Assembly (NCBI RefSeq): GCF_017916475.1
Contig: NZ_JAFMTB010000002.1
Coordinates: forward strand, 930,001 to 994,000
Direction of reading: 5' to 3'
Length of the DNA stretch: 64,000 nucleotides
Source of the DNA: Patulibacter sp. SYSU D01012
Lineage (GTDB): Bacteria > Actinomycetota > Thermoleophilia > Solirubrobacterales > Solirubrobacteraceae
Shown here: piece by piece, positions 58,090-64,000 of the stretch
How positions within the stretch are numbered: position 1 is the first letter of the stretch
Layout: each line of letters begins with the position of its first letter
Made by a program: the position numbers and the translations under genes
Notes under the pieces: model-generated
Seen by the model: the letters and a program-made list of their open reading frames with translations, nothing else
Databases searched by the model: none
What the model was told of the DNA's origin: nothing

Positions 58090-59364
58090 TCAGGCCAGGA
58101 CGGCGTCCATGCGGCGCTGGAGGATCTCGCCGAGCGCCTCGCGCACGGGGCCCTCCTCGAACCGGGTCACGAGCTCGGCCAGGAAGCCCTCGATGACCAT
58201 GCGGCGCGAGCGCTGCAGGTCCAGGCCGCGGGAGCGCAGGTAGAACAGCTGCTCCGGGTCGATCTGGGCGATCGCGGCGGCGTGCGTGCAGCGCACGTCG
58301 TTCGCGGCGATCTCCAGGCCCGGGATGGCGTCGGCGTGCGCCTTGCGGCCCAGGAGCAGGTTGCGCGACTCCTGGAAGGCGTCGGTCTGCTGCGCGTCCT
58401 CGTCGACCTTGATCATGCCGCGCCAGACGGCGTGGCTCTTCTCGGCGAGGACGCCGCGGAAGGCGAGGTCGGAGGTCGTGTTCGGCGCCGCGTGCGTCTG
58501 CAGCGTGTCGAAGTCGAGGTGCTGCTTGCCGTGCGACGCGTAGCCGCCGGTGACGCGGCCGTGGGCGCCGGGGCCGTCGAGCGACGTCTCCTGGAAGACC
58601 TTGCCCTTCGCCGAGCCGAGGCCCAGGGTGATCCAGTCCATCCAGCCGTCGCGCTCGATCGTCGCGCGCTGCGCGCCGAAGATCCACGTCTTCTCGGACA
58701 GGTCCTGCACGTCGACGAAGCGCAGGCGCGCGTTCTGGCCGACGTGGATCTCGACGACGCCGTTGACGAGCGCGTCCAGGTCGGGCGACGCGGACGTCGT
58801 CTGCGACCAGACCTCGGCCGAGGCGCCCTCCTCGACGACGATCAGCACGCGCGGCGAGACCGTGCGGCCGGCCTGCTCCTGGATCTGCGTCAGGAGGACG
58901 GGCGCGTCGAGCTGCAGCCCGCGCGGGACGTGGACGAAGAAGCCGCCGGTCCAGTCGCGGTCGTTGCGGACCGTGAAGGGCGTGCGAGCCGTCTCGATCC
59001 TGCCGAGGTACGGCTCGACGAGCTCGGGGTGCTCGGCGGCGGCGACCTCGAGCGGCAGGACCAGGGCCTGGCGCTCGCCGGGCGCCGGCACCTGCACCGG
59101 CTCGTCGACGACGGCGTGGTCGACCTGCGTCAGGCGGAGGGTGCCCTCGGGCAGGTGGTCGAAGATCCGCGGGGCCGTCTCGGCCGTCCCCACGGTGCCG
59201 CCCTGGGCGGTCGGGTACGCGTCGAGGTCGAGCTCGGGGATCTCGGTGAACTCCCACCCCGGGGTGCCGCGGAAGGCGGGCATCTCGACGGTGGGCAGCT
59301 CCTCGGCGGCGCCGCTGCGGAGCGCGGTGAGCCAGACGGGAGCGGGAGCGGTGGTCGTGGTCAT
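58090..59364 (-). CDS. sufD: Fe-S cluster assembly scaffold SufD
   Basis: This 424-residue SufD partners SufB and SufC in the SUF iron-sulfur assembly complex. The core domain has GFFVHVPRGLQLDAPVLLTQIQEQAGRTVSPRVLIVVEEGASAEVW. The conserved beta-helix end contains [91 protein letters not shown]. It lies 71 bp downstream of sufB with a strong hairpin in the gap. No ribosome site stands out beyond AGAC. SufC, SufS and SufU are not in the window. Confidence 0.93.
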   Translation of the reverse strand: MTTTTAPAPVWLTALRSGAAEELPTVEMPAFRGTPGWEFTEIPELDLDAYPTAQGGTVGTAETAPRIFDHLPEGTLRLTQVDHAVVDEPVQVPAPGERQALVLPLEVAAAEHPELVEPYLGRIETARTPFTVRNDRDWTGGFFVHVPRGLQLDAPVLLTQIQEQAGRTVSPRVLIVVEEGASAEVWSQTTSASPDLDALVNGVVEIHVGQNARLRFVDVQDLSEKTWIFGAQRATIERDGWMDWITLGLGSAKGKVFQETSLDGPGAHGRVTGGYASHGKQHLDFDTLQTHAAPNTTSDLAFRGVLAEKSHAVWRGMIKVDEDAQQTDAFQESRNLLLGRKAHADAIPGLEIAANDVRCTHAAAIAQIDPEQLFYLRSRGLDLQRSRRMVIEGFLAELVTRFEEGPVREALGEILQRRMDAVLA

Positions 59365-59399
59365 GAAGTCTTCGGGTCGAGGCGGTCGGGGCGGCGGGG

Positions 59400-59427
59400 C
59401 CTCCGGACGCGGGGCGGCGTCCGGAGG
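59400..59427 (-). terminator. Hairpin between sufB and sufD
   Basis: A perfect 11-bp stem (cctccggacgc / gcgtccggagg) with a 6-nt loop lies in the 71-bp gap. It could attenuate sufD or stabilise the sufB message. No U-tract is present. Confidence 0.55.
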
Positions 59428-59435
59428 CGGGGGCC

Positions 59436-60887
59436 CTAGCCGATCGACCCCTCCATCTGCAGCTCGATGAGGCGGTTCATCTCGACCGCGTACTCCATCG
59501 GCAGCTCCTTGACGATCGGCTCGACGAAGCCGTTGACGATCAGCTTCGCGGCCTCCTCCTCGTCGATGCCGTGCGACTGCAGGTAGAAGAGCTGCTCCTC
59601 GCCGACCTTCGAGACCGTGGCCTCGTGGCCGATGTCGACCTGGTCCTCGTCGATGCGGATCGTCGGCCAGGTGTCCGTCTTCGAGCGCTCGTCCAGCAGG
59701 AGCGCGTCGCAGACGACCTTCGACTTCGCGCCGACGGCGCCCTTGCCGACCTCGAGCAGGCCGCGGTAGCTCGAGCGCCCGCCGTCCTTCGAGATCGACT
59801 TGGCGAAGATGTTCGACGTCGTGTTCGGCGCGGCGTGGACGATCTTCGCGCCCGCGTCCTGGTGCTGGCCGTTGCCGGCGAACGCGATCGAGAGCACCTC
59901 GCCGTGAGCCTTCTCGCCCATCAGGTAGACGGCGGGGTACTTCATCGTCAGCTTCGAGCCGAGGTTGCAGTCGACCCACTCGACCGTGGCGTTCTCCTCG
60001 GCCACGGCGCGCTTCGTCACGAGGTTGAAGACGTTCTGCGACCAGTTCTGGACGGTCGTGTAGCGGATGCGCGCGCCCGGCTTGGCGATGAGCTCCACCA
60101 CGGCGGAGTGCAGCGACGAGCTGGAGTACGTCGGGGCGGTGCAGCCCTCGACGTAGTGCACGTAGCTGCCCTCGTCGGCGATGATGAGCGTCCGCTCGAA
60201 CTGGCCCATGTTCTCCGTGTTGATGCGGAAGTAGGCCTGCAGCGGCATCTCGACGTGGACGCCCGGCGGGACGTAGACGAACGAGCCGCCCGACCACACG
60301 GAGCTGTTCAGCGCGGCGAGCTTGTTGTCGTTCGGCGGGATCACCGTGGCGAAGTACTCGCGGACGAGGTCCTCGTGCTCGCGGAGCGCGGTGTCCATGT
60401 CCATGAAGATGACGCCCTGCTTCTCGAGCTCCTCGTTCACCTGGTGGTAGACGACCTCGGACTCGTACTGGGCGCCGACGCCCGACAGGAACTTGCGCTC
60501 CGCCTCCGGGATGCCGAGGCGGTCGAACGTCTTCTTCACGTCCTCGGGGACGTCGTCCCAGGAGCGCTCGGCGCGCTCGGACGCGCGGACGAAGTAGTGG
60601 ATGTCGTCGTAGTCGACCTCGGCGAGCATCGGGCTGCCCCAGGTCGGCTGGGGGCGCGCCTCGAAGTACTCGTACGCCTTCAGCCGGAAGTCCCGCATCC
60701 ACTGCGGCTCCTGCTTGAACTCCGAGATCTTGGCGACGATCTCGGGGTTGATCCCCTTCGGCGCCTTGTAGAGGTAGTTCTCGGCGTCGTGGAAGCCGTA
60801 CTTCGCCGTGTAGTCCGCGTTCAGGTCGACGAGCGAGGCCTCCTCCTCGTTCAGGAGGGACGCGCTGGTGTCAGGGGGCGTGGGCAT
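59436..60887 (-). CDS. sufB: Fe-S cluster assembly scaffold SufB
   Basis: This 483-residue SufB is the scaffold on which clusters are built. The N-terminus [44 protein letters not shown] and the block [69 protein letters not shown] are diagnostic. The latter contains the Cys-bearing EGCTAP motif. NCNLGS-like [53 protein letters not shown] and the C-terminal [20 protein letters not shown] are intact. The start is one base after the Rieske gene stop, showing cotranscription and coupling. Confidence 0.95.
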   Translation of the reverse strand: MPTPPDTSASLLNEEEASLVDLNADYTAKYGFHDAENYLYKAPKGINPEIVAKISEFKQEPQWMRDFRLKAYEYFEARPQPTWGSPMLAEVDYDDIHYFVRASERAERSWDDVPEDVKKTFDRLGIPEAERKFLSGVGAQYESEVVYHQVNEELEKQGVIFMDMDTALREHEDLVREYFATVIPPNDNKLAALNSSVWSGGSFVYVPPGVHVEMPLQAYFRINTENMGQFERTLIIADEGSYVHYVEGCTAPTYSSSSLHSAVVELIAKPGARIRYTTVQNWSQNVFNLVTKRAVAEENATVEWVDCNLGSKLTMKYPAVYLMGEKAHGEVLSIAFAGNGQHQDAGAKIVHAAPNTTSNIFAKSISKDGGRSSYRGLLEVGKGAVGAKSKVVCDALLLDERSKTDTWPTIRIDEDQVDIGHEATVSKVGEEQLFYLQSHGIDEEEAAKLIVNGFVEPIVKELPMEYAVEMNRLIELQMEGSIG

Positions 60888-60888
60888 C

Positions 60889-61203
60889 TCAGTCCACCTC
60901 CAACTTGATGGTGTCCCCGTCGATCCGGACGGGAAAGGTGTCGACCGGCTCGTAGGCCGGGAGGGTCTTGGGGCGACCCGTGCGCAGGTCGAAGAGCGCC
61001 CCGTGCCGCGGGCACTCGATCGTGCAGGCCACGGGGTCCAGCGCCCCCTCGGAGAGGTCGCCGTCGTCGTGGCTGCAGCGGTCCTCCATCGCCAGGATCG
61101 TGCCGCCGCAGTTCACGACGACGATCTCGACGTCGTCGTGCTCCAGGGTCACGCGGCTCCCCTCGGGGAGGTCGGACACGGGGCAGACGTCGATCAGGGG
61201 CAC
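60889..61203 (-). CDS. Rieske [2Fe-2S] ferredoxin in the suf operon
   Basis: This 104-residue Rieske protein has two cluster-binding motifs: [11 protein letters not shown] (Cys-x-His) and [13 protein letters not shown] (Cys-x2-His). It is of the soluble, dioxygenase-ferredoxin type (NirD/BphF-like). It is the first gene of the operon with sufB and sufD and probably donates electrons for cluster assembly, or marks SUF-dependent electron transfer (inference). The GTG start (61203) has a weak ribosome site. A TACAAT -10 lies about 83 nt upstream. Confidence 0.88.
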   Translation of the reverse strand: MPLIDVCPVSDLPEGSRVTLEHDDVEIVVVNCGGTILAMEDRCSHDDGDLSEGALDPVACTIECPRHGALFDLRTGRPKTLPAYEPVDTFPVRIDGDTIKLEVD

Positions 61204-61285
61204 GGGCAGGCGCGAAGGTCAGCGGTGGACCGGACGGCCGGACCGGGGCGGTCCCCGGCGGCGATGTCCGATGCCGATAGGCGGA

Positions 61286-61291
61286 ATTGTA
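61286..61291 (-). promoter_or_regulatory. -10 box of the Rieske-suf operon
   Basis: TACAAT on the minus strand (5 of 6 consensus positions) lies about 83 nt upstream of the first gene. Palindromes occur upstream: GACCG/CGGTC around 61316-61332 and TAGGGCGCCCTA at 61337-61348. They could bind an iron- or redox-sensing repressor or activator. Confidence 0.55.
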
Positions 61292-61336
61292 TCGCGCCGG
61301 GCCGCGTTTCCCTAGACCGACTTCGGCGGTCGGATA

Positions 61337-61348
61337 TAGGGCGCCCTA
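61337..61348. promoter_or_regulatory. 12-bp palindrome upstream of the suf promoter
   Basis: TAGGGCGCCCTA is a perfect 12-bp palindrome about 45 bp upstream of the TACAAT box. It sits in a short region less GC-rich than its surroundings. No regulator gene is adjacent. Confidence 0.4.
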
Positions 61349-61355
61349 AGCGGAT

Positions 61356-61375
61356 TCGCCCGTGGCGACGGGCGA
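61356..61375 (-). terminator. Candidate terminator of the amidohydrolase/cupin operon
   Basis: An 8-bp stem (tcgcccgt / acgggcga) with a 4-nt loop lies about 90 nt past the cupin stop codon at 61463. Confidence 0.4.
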
Positions 61376-61462
61376 TGCGCCGCTCCGGCGCTGGTGTGCG
61401 CCGTCTCGCAGATCTTCGGCGCTTGCGACAACGAGCGCCGAGCACCTGCGAGGGCACCCCGA

Positions 61463-61960
61463 TCAGCCCGCCGCGCGGGGCGCCAGCTCCTCGTCGCCGT
61501 CCTGGGCGAACCGCAGCAGGCGGCCGTCGTCGGCGACCTCGTAGGCCCCGGTGCGCCGGAGGGGCGGCGAGTACGCGTGGACCGAGACGGCCGGCGCGTC
61601 GCCCGCGTGGTGGATGCGGTGGATCTCGGCCGGCTCGACCGTCGTCGCCTGCCCGACGCCGAGACGCCGGCGGACGGGCTCGCCGCGCAGCGCGAGCCGC
61701 TCGTCGACGATCTCCCCCGCCGCCACCGCGATGCCCGCGGACGAGCGGTCGTGGTCGTGGAAGCCCGTGTCGTGGCCGGGGCTCCAGCAGATGAGCCAGA
61801 CCGTCACGGACGCGTCGTCCCGCAGCAGCGCGTACGTGCGGCGATCGGCGCGGTGCTCGACCGCCGACGCCCAGGCCGCCGGGTCCGCGGCCACCTCGCG
61901 CGCGAGCGCCTCGAGCTCGGCGGCGCCGAGGACCCGCGCGGCGACGCCCGGCGCGCTCAC
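61463..61960 (-). CDS. Cysteine-dioxygenase-like cupin
   Basis: This 165-residue small cupin has the cysteine-dioxygenase family core WLICWSPGHDTGFHDHDRSSAGIAVAAGEIVDERLAL. The three metal-binding His are expected in HDHD and in EIHRIHHAGDAPAVSVHAYSPPL. Such enzymes oxidise cysteine or related thiols using Fe(II). The Arg and Tyr of rat CDO's active site cannot be identified with confidence, so a related thiol dioxygenase is possible. The GTG overlaps the amidohydrolase stop by 4 nt, so the two are cotranscribed. Confidence 0.8.
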   Translation of the reverse strand: MSAPGVAARVLGAAELEALAREVAADPAAWASAVEHRADRRTYALLRDDASVTVWLICWSPGHDTGFHDHDRSSAGIAVAAGEIVDERLALRGEPVRRRLGVGQATTVEPAEIHRIHHAGDAPAVSVHAYSPPLRRTGAYEVADDGRLLRFAQDGDEELAPRAAG

Positions 61961-62916
61961 GCCGCCACCTCCAGCGGTGCCGCGGGCGCGGCCGCGGCCG
62001 GCGACTCGCCCAGCAGGGTGGAGGCCGCCACCGTCGCCAGGCGCCCGGCGCCCACGCCCGCGACGACGGGGACGTGGCCGTGGGCCGGGGCGACGACGGG
62101 CAGGTCGGACCCGAACGCGAGGCGGTCCGCGCCGACGGCCTGCGCGGCGGCGGCCAGGGTGCGGGTCCCGAAGGACGACGTGTCGTACGCGAGCAGCGGG
62201 GAGCGCGCCAGGTCGACCGGGCCGCCGCGGGCCGCCAGGCGCTCGAGCAGCAGCGCCCCGCCGCCGGCGAGCGCGGCGAAGAGGACCCGCAGCGTCGGGT
62301 GCGCGCGGTGGCCGCGGTCGAGCCACGTCGCCCACGCGCGCAGCAGCTGCCCGGTGTAGTCGCCGACCGCCGGCCACCACGCCGCGTCGTCCGGACGCCC
62401 GTCGGGGACGCCCGGGTGCACGAACAGCGGACGGTCGTGGCGGCCGAGCTCCTCGAGCACCGGCCCCAGACGGTCGAGGGCGGCGGGGTCGGCCACGGCC
62501 GCCGCCGGGACGACCAGCCCGACCGCGCCCCGCGCCAGGGCGGCGCGCAGGTCGGCGGGGCGCGGGTCGCGCGCGGCCACCGCCGCCCACGCGCCGAACG
62601 GTCCGCCCGCCGCCAGCGCCCCGTCGAGCCAGACGGTCAGCAGCTCGCGCGCCTCGTCGGCCGGCAGCGCGTCGATCCCGATCGCCACCGGCGGCACGAG
62701 CAGCGCCCGGTCCAGCCCGGCCGCCAGCAGACCGCCGGCCCGCCGGTGCAGGTCGGTCTGGCGCTCGTCGAGGACGCACGGGGCCTCGGCCGGCAGCTCC
62801 AGGCACCAGGCGCCGTCCGCGGTCCGGTGGGTCCGCGGACCGTCCCGCCGCGCAGAGAGCGCGGCCAGGAACGGCGCGGGCCAGGCGTGCTGGTGCAGGT
62901 CGGTGGCGAGGCTCAC
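61957..62916 (-). CDS. Amidohydrolase-2-type metal-dependent hydrolase
   Basis: This 319-residue TIM-barrel hydrolase begins ATDLHQHAWPAPFLAAL, where D-x-H-x-H would bind metal. PLFVHPGVPDG and the late FGSDLPVVAPAHGHVP fit the amidohydrolase-2/ACMSD group. That family includes decarboxylases and lactonases for aromatic and other carbon compounds. The substrate is unknown. It is coupled to the cysteine-dioxygenase-like gene by a 4-nt overlap, which suggests a shared thiol or carboxylate pathway (inference). A perfect TATATT box lies 6 nt before the GTG, in a short AT-rich spacer. Confidence 0.8.
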   Translation of the reverse strand: MSLATDLHQHAWPAPFLAALSARRDGPRTHRTADGAWCLELPAEAPCVLDERQTDLHRRAGGLLAAGLDRALLVPPVAIGIDALPADEARELLTVWLDGALAAGGPFGAWAAVAARDPRPADLRAALARGAVGLVVPAAAVADPAALDRLGPVLEELGRHDRPLFVHPGVPDGRPDDAAWWPAVGDYTGQLLRAWATWLDRGHRAHPTLRVLFAALAGGGALLLERLAARGGPVDLARSPLLAYDTSSFGTRTLAAAAQAVGADRLAFGSDLPVVAPAHGHVPVVAGVGAGRLATVAASTLLGESPAAAAPAAPLEVAA

Positions 62917-62922
62917 GCCTCA

Positions 62923-62928
62923 AATATA
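62923..62928 (-). promoter_or_regulatory. Leaderless -10 box for the amidohydrolase operon
   Basis: TATATT on the minus strand lies exactly 6 nt before the GTG at 62916, within a roughly 40-bp AT-rich island. Confidence 0.65.
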
Positions 62929-62953
62929 CAAAACCTGACCTGATTTAGGACTT

Positions 62954-63556
62954 TTATGCCGGGGAGGGCTCGCCGGCCCAGGGCGAGAGCGCGTGACGGA
63001 GCGCCGCCACGACGACGTCGCGGTCGGGCGGGTCGTGGGCGAGGCGATCGAGCAGGAGCCCGTCCACCCAGGACGCCAGCGCGCGGGCGTCGCGTTCGGG
63101 CACGGCGGAGCCGAGCGCCACGACGAGCGGCTCGCAGAGCCGCCAGAACGGGCGCGCCGCGGCCGTCATCCGGACCCGGACGTCCGGGTCGCGGGCGCCC
63201 GCGAGCTCGAGCTCGAGGCGCGCCAGATGCCCACCCCGCTCGTCGTCCATCCAGGCGATGAGCCGGTCGGCCACCGCCTCGTAGGGGATCTCGCGGTCGC
63301 GCGGCGCGAGCGCGAGCGCGAGGTCGTGCGCGATCGCGGTGACCTGCGCCTCCGAGATGGCGCAGACGCGCTCGATCATCGCGCCCAGCAGCTCGGCCCG
63401 GCCCCCCAGGTGGTAGGTCACCGAGCCGTGCGGCACGCCCGCGGCGCGCTCGATCGCCCGGTGGGTCACCGCGGGCACGCCCCCGTCGGCGAGCAGCCGC
63501 AGGGCTTCGGCGAGCAGGACCTCGCGACGGTCGGGCTGATCGGCGCGGCGAGCCAC
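62954..63556 (-). CDS. TetR-family regulator
   Basis: This 200-residue TetR repressor has a DNA-binding domain RREVLLAEALRLLADGGVPAVTHRAIERAAGVPHGSVTYHLGGRAELLGAMIERV (about 10-60). The recognition helix is GVPHGSVTYHLGGRAELL. The helical C-terminal domain (TetR_C-type, LWDWVDGLLLDRLAH-like segment) would bind the inducer. It is divergent from a DHA-type exporter with palindromic operators between them. The TAA stop is unusual for this GC-rich sequence. The GTG start follows GATACT by 6 nt. Confidence 0.86.
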   Translation of the reverse strand: MARRADQPDRREVLLAEALRLLADGGVPAVTHRAIERAAGVPHGSVTYHLGGRAELLGAMIERVCAISEAQVTAIAHDLALALAPRDREIPYEAVADRLIAWMDDERGGHLARLELELAGARDPDVRVRMTAAARPFWRLCEPLVVALGSAVPERDARALASWVDGLLLDRLAHDPPDRDVVVAALRHALSPWAGEPSPA

Positions 63557-63578
63557 GACCCGAGTATCGCACCGGCGC

Positions 63579-63607
63579 TTGACGCCCGGAGCACGTTCTT
63601 CTACAAC
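63579..63607 (+). promoter_or_regulatory. Promoter of the second MFS exporter
   Basis: TTGACG (63579-63584), a 17-nt spacer and TACAAC (63602-63607) form a near-consensus sigma-70-type promoter; the operator palindromes begin 2 nt downstream, across the start point. Confidence 0.75.
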
Positions 63608-63608
63608 T

Positions 63609-63631
63609 GGAGAACTTCTCCACCTGGAGAA
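63609..63631. promoter_or_regulatory. Overlapping TetR operators of the second TetR/MFS pair
   Basis: GGAGAA-C-TTCTCC (63609-63621) and TTCTCC-ACCT-GGAGAA (63616-63631) share one half-site. A further half-site is in GTTCTTCTACAACTGGAGAAC just upstream. The site lies immediately after the exporter's -10, so bound repressor would block transcription. Confidence 0.75.
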
Positions 63632-63664
63632 GAACGATCGCCACCATCCGAAAGCCGGTCCTCC

Positions 63665-64000
63665 GTGCCCGCCACCCCCGCCCCGACGCCGCCACGCGCG
63701 GCCGTCCTCGTCGTCGCGCTCGCGTGCGTCGCCCAGTTCATGCTCGTCCTCGACGACACGATCGTGAACGTGGCCCTGCCGACCCTCGGCGCCGAGCTCG
63801 GCTTCTCCGAGCGCACGCTCTCGTGGGTCGTCAACGCGTACCTGCTGACCTTCGGCGGCTTCCTGCTCGTCGGCGGCCGGGTCGCCGACCTCGTCGGCCC
63901 GCGGCGCATGTTCGTGCTCAGCCTGGGCGCCTTCGCGGCCGCGTCCGCCGCCTGCGGCGCGGCGGGCTCGGCCGAGGTGCTCGTGGCCGCGCGCGCCGTC
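63665..64000 (+). CDS. MFS exporter, DHA2 (EmrB/QacA) type (3' end beyond window)
   Basis: The first 112 residues of a drug/proton antiporter lie in the window; the gene runs off the right edge. Helix 1 is AAVLVVALACVAQFMLVLDDTIVNVALPTLGAEL, with the DHA2 LDDTIVNVALP motif D1. The loop 2-3 motif A region is GRVADLVGPRRMF. It is divergent from a TetR gene and controlled by GGAGAA/TTCTCC palindromes. It resembles, but is not the same as, the exporter at 43.2 kb. The GTG start at 63665 has only a weak upstream ribosome sequence. Confidence 0.9.
   Translation, partial: MPATPAPTPPRAAVLVVALACVAQFMLVLDDTIVNVALPTLGAELGFSERTLSWVVNAYLLTFGGFLLVGGRVADLVGPRRMFVLSLGAFAAASAACGAAGSAEVLVAARAV

Overview
The window is a stretch of very high-GC (roughly 75% by eye) bacterial chromosome with typical housekeeping content. 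FtsZ and primary-sigma type, OpcA, a tandem pair of Get3/ArsA-like ATPases, c-di-AMP riboswitches on Rpf/RlpA-type wall genes and frequent leaderless starts all point to Actinomycetota. I infer the class Thermoleophilia (Solirubrobacterales, Patulibacter-like), but cannot prove the genus. No rRNA, tRNA, CRISPR array, transposase, integrase or prophage gene was recognised.

Layout. 0-8.1 kb: a MarR regulator (cut by the edge), an Rpf-like wall lytic enzyme behind a c-di-AMP riboswitch, a HAD phosphatase, a thiolase, an M17 aminopeptidase, a membrane-anchored exported protein and a PhoX-type phosphatase with an upstream three-repeat PHO box. 8.3-17.2 kb: a membrane protein, a hexapeptide acyltransferase, two divergent SAM methyltransferases, a photolyase, a LON-domain protein, an EamA exporter and a gamma-glutamyltransferase. 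17.2-24.1 kb: a parA-ftsZ operon, a back-to-back pair of Get3/ArsA-like ATPases and a 769-residue protein of unknown function. 24.2-33.7 kb: a Fur regulator with a YibE/F membrane protein, a PGRP amidase, an HxlR regulator, the primary sigma factor, a second c-di-AMP riboswitch with an RlpA-like gene, glpX, and two minus-strand genes.

33.8-43.2 kb is a co-directional carbon cluster: ROK glucokinase, pgi, gnd, a C17 tract, zwf, opcA, GH15 glycosidase, pgl and a histidine phosphatase. Most junctions overlap or nearly touch, so it looks like one or two operons turning glucose into pentose phosphates and reducing power. 43.2-49 kb: a DHA2 exporter with a divergent TetR gene, wecB, pfkA and a second thiolase with a palindromic operator. 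49.1-53.2 kb: compact stress/redox genes (membrane-tethered metallopeptidase, Fur, rhodanese, LOG, M20 peptidase, Bcp), nearly all with leaderless promoters. 53.2-62.9 kb: a large secreted protein, a reverse-transsulfuration operon (cystathionine beta-synthase plus a gamma-synthase/lyase), a Rieske-SufB-SufD operon, and an amidohydrolase/cysteine-dioxygenase-like pair. The end holds a second divergent TetR/MFS pair with well-formed operators.

The strongest window-wide signal is promoter grammar. At least 16 genes show TANNNT exactly 6-8 nt before an ATG or GTG, which implies leaderless transcripts; I used this to fix starts. Other leads are the PHO box, the two near-identical c-di-AMP riboswitch cores on wall enzymes, the parA-ftsZ operon encoding an N-terminally extended FtsZ beside the Get3-like pair, the cysteine-free ROK kinase, and unusual donor-site residues in the phosphofructokinase.
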